Below, one piece after another: positions 57,325-64,000 of a stretch of DNA of 64,000 nt (position 1 is its first letter; every line of letters begins with the position of its first letter). A program made the position numbers and the translations under genes. This DNA comes from Paenibacillus rubinfantis (GTDB lineage: Bacteria > Bacillota > Bacilli > Paenibacillales > Paenibacillaceae), in assembly GCF_001486505.1 (NCBI RefSeq), contig NZ_LN909065.1:186001-250000 (forward strand), given 5' to 3'. The notes beneath the pieces are model-generated. The model was not told where the DNA came from. It was given only the letters and a program-made list of their open reading frames with translations, and ran no database searches.

Positions 57325-58470
57325 TCAATAACGGACACGGCTGCCATCCAGAATCGGATCCGTGCTGTCAACAATCACCAACTGCCCTTCAAACAGCCCG
57401 CTGCTGATCGCGGTGTTATGCCCATTGCTCCCCGCCACTTCGACCGAGGTTCGCGCAACGTAGTAGGCATTCCCAAGCGGGCCTTCTCTCGGTTCAACTG
57501 TGTACACATAAGCACCGGCATCATCCTCATGAATCGCCGCATTAGGTACAAGAAGCGTCCCCTCGCCTCCTGTTTTCGTCAAAATAACTCGCGCCTTCAT
57601 TCCGCTGCGCAACAGGTCTCCTTGAAGCGAAATCGTCAAGATTTGATCAGCCTTCCTATTTGGATCCTTCTGGTCTGCCGCGTCACCGGACAAGCCGCTG
57701 TTCGCGCCTGCCTCCAGGTTGATGATCTGTCCCTGAATGATGGAGTTCTCCTGATCCGGGAGCAGGACGTCCAGCTGATCCCCGATGCGCAGTAGCTCTG
57801 CGACATCATTCGGAATCGGCAGTTCAAGACGAAACCCTTTGGAGTTGTCGGATAAACGGATATCCGCCCCTCCGAGTGAGGCTTGTCCTTCAACCGCGGA
57901 GATCTCGATGATGATGCCATCAACCGGAGCAACTAGCTGGCGGTCATCCGCAATCTCTTTTTGTAAAGCATCGAGATGTTGTTCCTGCGTGGTGATATCG
58001 ATTTTCGCAGTCTGGATGGCGGTCTTTGCAGTTTGCTTAGCCGCTTCATCCCCCGCCTGTGCCGCTTGTTTGTAAGCTTCCTCTCCATTGGCCAGCGACA
58101 GCTTCAGCTTCTCAAGATTCGCCTTCATGTCGGCCAGTTCCAGGGCTGCGTCACGATCGTCATACTCGACCAGAACCTCGCCCTTGTGCACCGCTTCCCC
58201 TTCTTTTACATGCACCCGGGTCACTTTCCAACCGGCCGGGTTCACCAAATCCCGCTCGACTCCATATTTCAACAGCGCAGTACCTTCATATGAATGCTCC
58301 AGCTCGCCAGGACTCGCAACGCCTACCAGCACTTTAGGCAGCGTCAGGTTCTGCAGCGTGTTGCCAAGAAGCGTACAAACCAGCAGCAAGCCGGTGAACC
58401 CTCCGGCAAGCCATCGGATATTTCGCTGCCTGACACGTTGCCGCGACTCTTCATTCCATTGCGTTTCCAA
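57325..58470 (-). CDS. HlyD/MacA-like membrane adaptor protein
   Basis: This 381-residue membrane-anchored adaptor starts (TTG, GGAGGG before it) METQWNEESRQRVRQRNIRWLAGGFTGLLLVCTLLGN with one membrane helix (about 20-40). A barrel/lipoyl part (VTRVHVKEGEAVHKGEVLVEYDDRDAALELADMKANLEKLKLSLANGEEAYKQAAQ), a helical hairpin rich in Ala/Gln (about 120-160) and LVAPVDGIIIEISAVEGQASLG follow, then a C-terminal barrel (IILTKTGGEGTLLVPNAAIHEDDAGAYVYTVEPREGPLG). It is of the periplasmic adaptor (MacA/HlyD) family. No partner MacB-type transporter is adjacent; instead it sits between sugar permeases and an amidase, so its job here is unclear. Confidence 0.88.
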   Translation of the reverse strand: METQWNEESRQRVRQRNIRWLAGGFTGLLLVCTLLGNTLQNLTLPKVLVGVASPGELEHSYEGTALLKYGVERDLVNPAGWKVTRVHVKEGEAVHKGEVLVEYDDRDAALELADMKANLEKLKLSLANGEEAYKQAAQAGDEAAKQTAKTAIQTAKIDITTQEQHLDALQKEIADDRQLVAPVDGIIIEISAVEGQASLGGADIRLSDNSKGFRLELPIPNDVAELLRIGDQLDVLLPDQENSIIQGQIINLEAGANSGLSGDAADQKDPNRKADQILTISLQGDLLRSGMKARVILTKTGGEGTLLVPNAAIHEDDAGAYVYTVEPREGPLGNAYYVARTSVEVAGSNGHNTAISSGLFEGQLVIVDSTDPILDGSRVRY

Positions 58471-58488
58471 TGCGATCCCTCCAACCTG

Positions 58489-59373
58489 CTAACCTTTAAT
58501 CCCCGACAATTGCACCCCTTGAATGAAATACGACTCCGCATAGAAGAACAGTAACAGCATCGGCGTCATGTACAAGACGGAAGCCGCAAAGCCAACTCCT
58601 CGCTCCTCCTCCGCAATTCGCGCCAAATATAACGACAATGGCTGTTTAAAAGAATCCTCAAGAAAAAGAAGCGGTTGTTCGATCATATTCCAATAGTCCA
58701 CAAACAACAGCACCGCCAGTGCCGCCAATCCGGGCTTGGCCAACGGGAGAACGATTTGCCGGTATACCGTCCATTCCCCAGCTCCATCGATTTTTGCAGC
58801 TTCCGTATAGGCACCGGGGATATGCGCCATAAATTGACGCAACATAAACACTCCAAACGCACCAAAGATACCAGGCAAAATAATGGCCGCTTCCGTGTTC
58901 ATCAAACCTAGCGCATTCGCCACCAAATAGTTCGGCACTAACGTCACTTGAAACGGCATCAGCATCGTCAAGAGATAGAGCAAAAACAGCTTGTCCCTTC
59001 CGCGAAAGCGCAGCTTTGCAAAAGCATACGCTGCCAGAGAAGCCACCAGTGTTTGACCGACGATAATGGGCACCACCATCCCCACCGAATTCCAGAACAT
59101 CCGCAGGAACTTGGAATTCATGATTAAGACCTCCCGGTACTGCCCCAGGCTAAGCCAATCGGGGAGCAACTTTAAATTGACAAAACGGGCAGTGCCTCCC
59201 GCTCCCGCCGCGACATCCGTCATCTGTCCGATCAGCCCGTAATTCATGCCGATCTCCTGCTCCGTCATCAACGAATTCGTAAAGGTCACGATCAATGGAA
59301 TGGACATTAAGGCGGCTATCAAGCCGATTCCTGCCGTTAGCGCCAGCTTCGGAAGCCGCTTCGCCTTTTTCAT
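58489..59373 (-). CDS. Sugar ABC transporter permease, MalG type
   Basis: This 294-residue inner-membrane permease has about six helices: LTAGIGLIAALMSIPLIVTFTNSLMTEQEI at the start, the EAA loop AYTEAAKIDGAGEWTVYRQIVLPLAKPGLAALAVLLFVDYWNMIEQPLLFL and a final SYFIQGVQLSGIKG. It pairs with the MalF-type permease to form the channel of a carbohydrate importer. It lies 15 bases after the MalF-type gene and before the adaptor gene. Good AAAGGAGGG ribosome site. Confidence 0.92.
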   Translation of the reverse strand: MKKAKRLPKLALTAGIGLIAALMSIPLIVTFTNSLMTEQEIGMNYGLIGQMTDVAAGAGGTARFVNLKLLPDWLSLGQYREVLIMNSKFLRMFWNSVGMVVPIIVGQTLVASLAAYAFAKLRFRGRDKLFLLYLLTMLMPFQVTLVPNYLVANALGLMNTEAAIILPGIFGAFGVFMLRQFMAHIPGAYTEAAKIDGAGEWTVYRQIVLPLAKPGLAALAVLLFVDYWNMIEQPLLFLEDSFKQPLSLYLARIAEEERGVGFAASVLYMTPMLLLFFYAESYFIQGVQLSGIKG

Positions 59374-59388
59374 CGGCCTTTCCCTCCT

Positions 59389-60270
59389 TTAATCCAGCAC
59401 ATCGCGGAACCGCCGCTCCAACGAGAGGAGAACCGTAACCAGGATGGCGATACATAGAACCATCAAGGTCGCCGCCGCCGTCAGCTTCTGAATCTCCAGC
59501 GCCGCAAACATGTTGTTCATGTAATGCTGCAGGATATAAATGCGGTCAAACGGATAATCCCCGGCGAGTAAATACGTTTCGCGGAACACTTTAAACGAGT
59601 TGATAATCGAGATCAGGACAACGAAGAACAAGGTTGGCGTCAAATACACCAACGTAATCCGTGTGAACTGATGCCACCTTCCCGCTCCCTCAATTCGCGC
59701 GGTTTCGTAGTAATCCCGGGGGATTTGCTGCAAACCGGCCAGAAATAAAATCAAGTTGTAACCGAGGTTCTTCCATAAATAAAGCACCACCAGCACCCCC
59801 ATCGACGCCCCCGATTGCAGCCAATCCACTCGGCTATGGCCCGCATGATCAAGCCAAGCGTTCAATGTACCGTTCCAGTCAACGAAAATTTGCCAGACCA
59901 AGACGACCGATGCGACAGGGACCACCAGCGGCAGGATCAGAGCGGTCTGCAAGCCTTGTCGGAAGAACGGTCCCTTGTTGATCAACAACGCCAAACCCAG
60001 GGACAAAACGATCAGGAGCGGAACGCTGATGCTCGTAAATAGCAGCGTGTTGGCAGCGGCTTTGCGGAAGGAGCCGCTGGCCAGCAGCTCCGCATAGTTG
60101 GTCAATCCGGTGAAGTGGCCGCCAAGCGTACGGTTCGTCAAGGATTGAGAGATGCCCAACACGAATGGAATCAAGTAAAACACCGAAAACCCAAGGACAC
60201 TCGGAGCCAAAAACAACATTACCGCCGCGGATTCCCGCCGGAGGGCCACAAGCCGCCGCCGGTTATTCAT
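59389..60270 (-). CDS. Sugar ABC transporter permease, MalF type
   Basis: This 293-residue permease has six helices: MLFLAPSVLGFSVFYLIPFVLGISQSLTNRTLGGHFTGLTNYAELLASGSFRKAAANTLLF at the start and the EAA loop QQIPRDYYETARIEGAGRWHQFTRITLVYLTPTLFFVVLISIINSFKVFRETYLLAGDYP. It partners the MalG-type permease. Its start overlaps the end of the solute-binding protein gene by eight bases, so translation is coupled. Confidence 0.92.
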   Translation of the reverse strand: MNNRRRLVALRRESAAVMLFLAPSVLGFSVFYLIPFVLGISQSLTNRTLGGHFTGLTNYAELLASGSFRKAAANTLLFTSISVPLLIVLSLGLALLINKGPFFRQGLQTALILPLVVPVASVVLVWQIFVDWNGTLNAWLDHAGHSRVDWLQSGASMGVLVVLYLWKNLGYNLILFLAGLQQIPRDYYETARIEGAGRWHQFTRITLVYLTPTLFFVVLISIINSFKVFRETYLLAGDYPFDRIYILQHYMNNMFAALEIQKLTAAATLMVLCIAILVTVLLSLERRFRDVLD

Positions 60271-61645
60271 TGAGATACGTCGTGACCTTGTTTTGGATCA
60301 AGTCGGCGACGGCCTCGGCGGATTTTTGCCCGCTGAAGAAAGCTTTGGATTGCTCCGTGATAATCTCCGCCAGCTGATCCGGTTGAAATTTAGACACCAG
60401 ATGGGTTGCTCCGGTCAGAACCTGTTCAAGCGCATCCAGCTCGTCCGGGTCCACCTTAATGGGAACTCCCTTCAAAGGGCCCTCCTTGGCGGTCTGCACG
60501 GAGCCTTCTTTCTTCAACTGTTGGATTTCCTGTGCGTAAAGCTGTTTATTTAGCGGGAAGCCGGCATGGTTTGGTTCGACCGGCACTTGATCGGAGATCA
60601 TGAATTTTACGAAATCCCAGGCTTGTTCCTTGGCCTTGGAGCTGGCATTTAAGCCAATGCTTCGATACGGTTGGAAATACCCTCCGGTGCCTCCATCTTG
60701 GGCATGAGGCTTCACATACAGCTTCATGTTAGGGCTCAGATAGCTTTTTAACGATTCGAAATAATCAGCGGGCGAATTGATCTGCACCGGGAAGAAATAA
60801 GGGATTCCTTCCAGACCGATCACCCCGTCCTCGGACATGTCCTGCACTTGCTTCATTAATCCGGTAAAACTGGCCGTGTTGAATTTGGCCGTTCCCTTAG
60901 GCTCATCCACGAACAGTGATAAATTGTCGGATACCATCCAGTTCAGCATGTATTGGGGTTCAGTACGAATGACATGCGGATACGTTTGGTTGACCAATTG
61001 TTGGGAGAGGACCGCAAAATCGTTCCAAGACCAGGATTGATCGTTGATCTCAACCCCTGCCTTCGCGAGCGCTTCTTCGTCGCCGGCTAGTCCGTGCAGG
61101 AAGAACGAAGTGGGCATCGCGTACAAGCCGCCGCCGATCTTGGCATTGTCCAGAATATTCGAGAAATAGTCCGCCTTCTTAAAGGTGGAATCCTGTGCGA
61201 TCAGCTCATCGAAATTAACCAGCAGTCCGTTCTTCACATAACTCGCCGCCGGCAAATCATCCAGCACCAGCAAATCCGGCCCCTTTCCTGCCAGCATGGC
61301 CGTATTCGTTTGGGTCAGATATTTCTCCATTTCCGCCTCCAGATGGGCATCGTCCGTCTGCACAGCCTGGAGCTGAATCTCCACCTCCGGGTGTAAGGCT
61401 TCATATTGGTTGACCAGCTCCTGCAAACGATTGTCTGGAAAAAGGGTCGAGAAGACCAACGTTGTCTTCCCTGTCTTGGTGGGAGCTTGGATTGTCGTTT
61501 CGGACCCGGGATTCCCGGATTCGCCGATTTGGATCTGGGAGGGTTTCCCTCCCCCGCCGCTGCATGCGGCAAGTGCAAACAACAGGATGAAACTAGCCGC
61601 CGCAGTAGCCCTAGTTCTTTTCTTGATGAAGGTCTTCACGTCCAT
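60263..61645 (-). CDS. Extracellular solute-binding lipoprotein (sugar ABC importer)
   Basis: This 460-residue lipoprotein begins MDVKTFIKKRTRATAAASFILLFALAAC, with lipidated Cys28, then a Gly/Ser linker and a type-1 sugar-binding fold (STLFPDNRLQELVNQYEALHPEVEIQLQAV, GKGPDLLVLDDLPAASYVKNGLLVNFDEL, DFVKFMISDQVPVEPNHAGFPLNKQL). Length and motifs fit MalE-like family 1 proteins. AAAGGAGTA sets the start. It is the first gene of a transport operon; the beta-propeller-like lipoprotein and sensor kinase lie just upstream with a terminator between. The substrate is unknown, and no ATPase is encoded nearby. Confidence 0.92.
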   Translation of the reverse strand: MDVKTFIKKRTRATAAASFILLFALAACSGGGGKPSQIQIGESGNPGSETTIQAPTKTGKTTLVFSTLFPDNRLQELVNQYEALHPEVEIQLQAVQTDDAHLEAEMEKYLTQTNTAMLAGKGPDLLVLDDLPAASYVKNGLLVNFDELIAQDSTFKKADYFSNILDNAKIGGGLYAMPTSFFLHGLAGDEEALAKAGVEINDQSWSWNDFAVLSQQLVNQTYPHVIRTEPQYMLNWMVSDNLSLFVDEPKGTAKFNTASFTGLMKQVQDMSEDGVIGLEGIPYFFPVQINSPADYFESLKSYLSPNMKLYVKPHAQDGGTGGYFQPYRSIGLNASSKAKEQAWDFVKFMISDQVPVEPNHAGFPLNKQLYAQEIQQLKKEGSVQTAKEGPLKGVPIKVDPDELDALEQVLTGATHLVSKFQPDQLAEIITEQSKAFFSGQKSAEAVADLIQNKVTTYLNE

Positions 61646-61769
61646 TACTCCTTTCGGCCTCATTACGTTAGAGCGAATCATGTTTTACGGCCTACTTCAT
61701 CGTAAAGGGGAGATGTCACCATCGTTTAACCAAGTTGTCAACAAAATGTCTCCAAACTGCCGAACACGC

Positions 61770-61804
61770 AAAAAAACAGGAGCGTTCTCGTTCACGCTCC
61801 TGTT
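61770..61804 (-). terminator. Terminator of the kinase/lipoprotein unit
   Basis: On the minus strand AACAGGAGCG pairs with CGCTCCTGTT (loop TGAACGAGAA), followed by TTTTTTTGCG. It begins 12 bases after the lipoprotein gene's stop and separates it from the transport operon. Confidence 0.9.
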
Positions 61805-61816
61805 CATGGAAAGACG

Positions 61817-62971
61817 TTATTTCATTTCGATGATGAAGGGCAGCCATTCGGTTTCCTGAACCGCTGTTTCTGCGCTTTGCCCGACGGATGGGGCCGGAGT
61901 CCCGCGAAATAGACTTCTCCCACCGAAGATCAGCAGTCTCCGGTTATCCCGGCTCCAGGACATCTGTGATGGAAATACCCCCTGATAGATTGGCCTAGCA
62001 TTTAGTACATTGTTCCCCTGTACCCTGCCGGCGAGCAAAGTGCCGTCTCCCTTGCTGTAGGCAATGGTCTGACGGTCCCCGGACAACTCAAAGCTGAAGG
62101 CGTTGTCCAACAGCACGGCTACCGCCTCATTCCGCAGGTCGTAGGTGTACAACGTCCCATCGTGTGCCAGGAAAGCAACTTGATCGTTATTTAACCAAGC
62201 GGCTTGACCGTTTTGGGCTAACTCATGCTCATATTGGGCAACGAATTCCCCCTCCTTCAATTTCCCAATGACCAGCCGCGTTTCATCCAACCGCTGGACA
62301 AGAAGGAACCCGTTGTTCCCGTCATCGGTGATATGAACGGAGCTGTACAGCTCTGCCCTTTGGTCCTTAGGTATCGGAATCTTGTAGATCACAGAGGTTC
62401 CGTTTTGCGTATCGTACACCCTAATTTCGGATTCACCCTTGGTCCGGGGTTCCGAAGTAAAGTTAGCGAAGGAGAGATACCGGCTGTTATCCGACCAGGT
62501 AAACCATTTTGTCGTGAGTTGGGAAGTGTCAAAAGTAATTAGCTTTTGATCCGTCCCCCCGGTAAGAGACAGCAGCTGGAGTTCATATTGTCCCGCCTTC
62601 TCCTCAAGCGCGGCAACTCGCTGTCCGTCCGGAGACAAATTGAAAACGAACTGCTTGGCTTTCGTGTTGAGGACCTGCTGCAACTCCTCATAAGGGGGCT
62701 TGATTACTTGGAGGCTTTCCGATCCGTTAGGTCCGGAGAAATTCGCAAGCAACGAATCCGATTCAAACCAGCCCAACAGCCCGCCTTTGGCGGCGAGGGG
62801 AATTCGGTAGATCTTCTCGACTTCAAAGGGACCCGATGGCCCGTTCGCATCTTGGCTCTCCTCCGTGTCCGGGATGATGATGGTCTTGGTCTGGGGTCTC
62901 CCGACGCAGCCGGACAGCAGAGTGACACCGATGAATAACCACACCGCAGTCATCCAAAACCGCGTGTTCAT
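61817..62971 (-). CDS. Lipoprotein with beta-propeller-like (TolB-type) repeats
   Basis: This 384-residue lipoprotein has a signal peptide with lipobox LLSGC (Cys22), a Pro/Asp linker, then repeated blade-like units: QFVFNLSPDGQRVAALEEKAGQYELQLLSL, WFTWSDNSRYLSFANFTSE and SWSRDNRRLLIFGGRS, which fit WD40-like/TolB propellers of the outer face. Function unknown; its start overlaps the stop of the sensor kinase gene by four bases (ATGA), so it is likely an accessory or sensing partner of that kinase. Confidence 0.82.
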   Translation of the reverse strand: MNTRFWMTAVWLFIGVTLLSGCVGRPQTKTIIIPDTEESQDANGPSGPFEVEKIYRIPLAAKGGLLGWFESDSLLANFSGPNGSESLQVIKPPYEELQQVLNTKAKQFVFNLSPDGQRVAALEEKAGQYELQLLSLTGGTDQKLITFDTSQLTTKWFTWSDNSRYLSFANFTSEPRTKGESEIRVYDTQNGTSVIYKIPIPKDQRAELYSSVHITDDGNNGFLLVQRLDETRLVIGKLKEGEFVAQYEHELAQNGQAAWLNNDQVAFLAHDGTLYTYDLRNEAVAVLLDNAFSFELSGDRQTIAYSKGDGTLLAGRVQGNNVLNARPIYQGVFPSQMSWSRDNRRLLIFGGRSLFRGTPAPSVGQSAETAVQETEWLPFIIEMK

Positions 62972-64000
62972 GCCAGCCCCCCTTCCGACTTCATCAAAGG
63001 CAAATCCACAACAACGGTTGTTATTTCGTTTTCGCTGGTCATGCGAATGCCCCCTCCATGATCGTCAACGATTGATTTCACAATGCCCAGTCCCAATCCG
63101 ACGCTTCCCGTCTCCTTGGCACCGTGCCGGTCGGGAATATAATATGGCTCGAAAACTTCCCTTAATTGGTCCGGTGGAATCGTTTCTCCACAATTGGTAA
63201 AGAGGAATCGAACCGTCTCCCCCACCCGGGTCGCTTGGACCGTAATCTCCGAATGCGGCTTGCTGTACTTAATCGCGTTGTCCAGCAAATTAATGAAGAT
63301 CTGACGGATACGGTCTTCCTGTCCGTAGACCTCCAGCTCTTCCTCGATTTCGCTGTGAATCGATTTATGGTAGCGCTTGGCTTTAAACGCCAAAGCCTCG
63401 CAAGTGTCGCTCAATACTTGCCCCGTCTCGACCCGTTTGAACTCCTCGCCACCCGAAGTTTCCTGCGATAACTCTAACAATCTCAGCACCATCCCATGCA
63501 ATCGCTCGCTTTCCTGAACGACATGGTTCATGCCTTTCTCGAAAAAAGCCCGATCCGACTCGCCTTGCTGGCGGATCATCTCCGCATACCCCAAAATGGA
63601 GGTGAGCGGGGTTTTCAACTCATGGGTCACATTGTCGAAGAAGGTCTTCCGCTGCCGATTTAAGCGCTCCAGGCGGTCACGGTCCCGTTCGATGCGGGCG
63701 ATCTGCTGCTTGATCTGCCCGATCATCTCGTTGAAATTGGCGGCCAATCGGCCAATTTCATCGCGCCGCGTCCGTTTGACATCGATGCGCACGTCCAAAT
63801 TTCCGTTCATTACTTCTCCCGAGGCTTTGCTAAGCTTGACCAAGGGAATCGTCATGTTGCGGGACAGAATATACGAAAACAGGAAAGCGGCAGCCAAGAT
63901 GCCAAAGGCCAAATACGTGATGGTCTTCAGAATCGTATCGCTTTGCTCATACAGCAACGTGAAATCCTTGGCAAAGCGCAGAATCCCCACCTTGGTTCCG
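62968..64000 (-). CDS. Sensor histidine kinase (partial)
   Basis: The gene runs off the right edge; the N-terminal part is missing. What is seen: a membrane helix (ILKTITYLAFGILAAAFLFSYILSRNMTIPLVKL), a HAMP-like segment, a dimerisation/phosphoacceptor helix with FFDNVTHELKTPLTSILGYAEMI (His in THELK) and a HATPase domain with LLDNAIKYS (N-box) and VGLGLGIVKSIVDDHGGGIRMTS (G-box). An in-frame GTG at 63990 is not taken as the start, because the frame continues to the edge (GTK before it). The partner response regulator should lie outside the window. It overlaps the lipoprotein gene downstream. Confidence 0.93.
   Translation of the reverse strand, partial: GTKVGILRFAKDFTLLYEQSDTILKTITYLAFGILAAAFLFSYILSRNMTIPLVKLSKASGEVMNGNLDVRIDVKRTRRDEIGRLAANFNEMIGQIKQQIARIERDRDRLERLNRQRKTFFDNVTHELKTPLTSILGYAEMIRQQGESDRAFFEKGMNHVVQESERLHGMVLRLLELSQETSGGEEFKRVETGQVLSDTCEALAFKAKRYHKSIHSEIEEELEVYGQEDRIRQIFINLLDNAIKYSKPHSEITVQATRVGETVRFLFTNCGETIPPDQLREVFEPYYIPDRHGAKETGSVGLGLGIVKSIVDDHGGGIRMTSENEITTVVVDLPLMKSEGGLA

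Noticed and set aside
1-64000. CRISPR arrays, tRNA or rRNA genes, prophage genes
   Set aside because: No regularly spaced short repeats with unique spacers, no cloverleaf-like or rRNA-like sequence and no phage structural genes were seen.

Overview
The window looks like chromosomal DNA of a Paenibacillus-type Bacillota. The signs are strong AGGAGG ribosome-binding sites, many AraC- and TetR-type regulators, sugar ABC importers without their own ATPase, a cyclodextrin glucanotransferase, a GH18 chitinase and a GH81 glucanase with discoidin domains, a T-box leader, and many U-tailed hairpin terminators. No rRNA, tRNA, CRISPR array or prophage was found. The assignment to Paenibacillaceae is inference from gene content.

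Layout. 0-2.2 kb: the end of an oligosaccharide ABC import operon. 2.3-7.9 kb: small regulators and stress or housekeeping enzymes (Rid protein, HxlR, WYL, DinB, YdeI-like, AraC, epoxide hydrolase). 7.9-14.8 kb: a sugar oxidoreduction locus (two Gfo/Idh/MocA enzymes, a ThuA-like protein, two sugar isomerases) with an AraC regulator; its two operon promoters share the same direct repeats. 14.8-17.1 kb: azoreductase and SDR genes under a TetR regulator with clear operators. 17.2-17.5 kb: a compact type I toxin-antitoxin locus with a holin-like toxin too short for ordinary gene calling. 18-23 kb: chitinase, a structured small RNA or leader with a candidate cre box, and cyclodextrin glucanotransferase. 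23-34 kb: a TetR/ketopantoate-reductase-like pair with three operators, a serine/threonine transporter, an FAD oxidoreductase, aspartate-semialdehyde dehydrogenase behind a T-box, and an AraC/glycosidase pair. 34-41 kb: a second SDR/TetR pair built like the first, then the 1659-residue GH81 enzyme. 41-46 kb: a drug-efflux ABC pair and its probable TetR regulator, separated by a group IIC intron inserted beside their shared terminator. 46-54 kb: small metabolic and transport genes, including a deletion scar that left two gene stubs. 54-56 kb: a HEAT-repeat gene frameshifted by a 22-bp duplication, then about 1 kb of repeats, including two copies of a nested palindromic element with a compensatory base change. 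56-64 kb: an envelope-linked cluster of amidase, HlyD-type adaptor, sugar ABC importer, beta-propeller-like lipoprotein and sensor kinase, running off the right edge.

Common themes are secreted polysaccharide degradation (chitin, starch, beta-1,3-glucan), uptake of the products by importers that probably share an ATPase encoded elsewhere, intracellular sugar oxidation and isomerisation, and many local one-regulator/one-enzyme modules whose operators can be read directly. The strongest candidates for something little described are the toxin-antitoxin locus at 17.2-17.5 kb, the structured RNA at 20.4-20.54 kb and the palindromic repeats at 55.1-55.9 kb.
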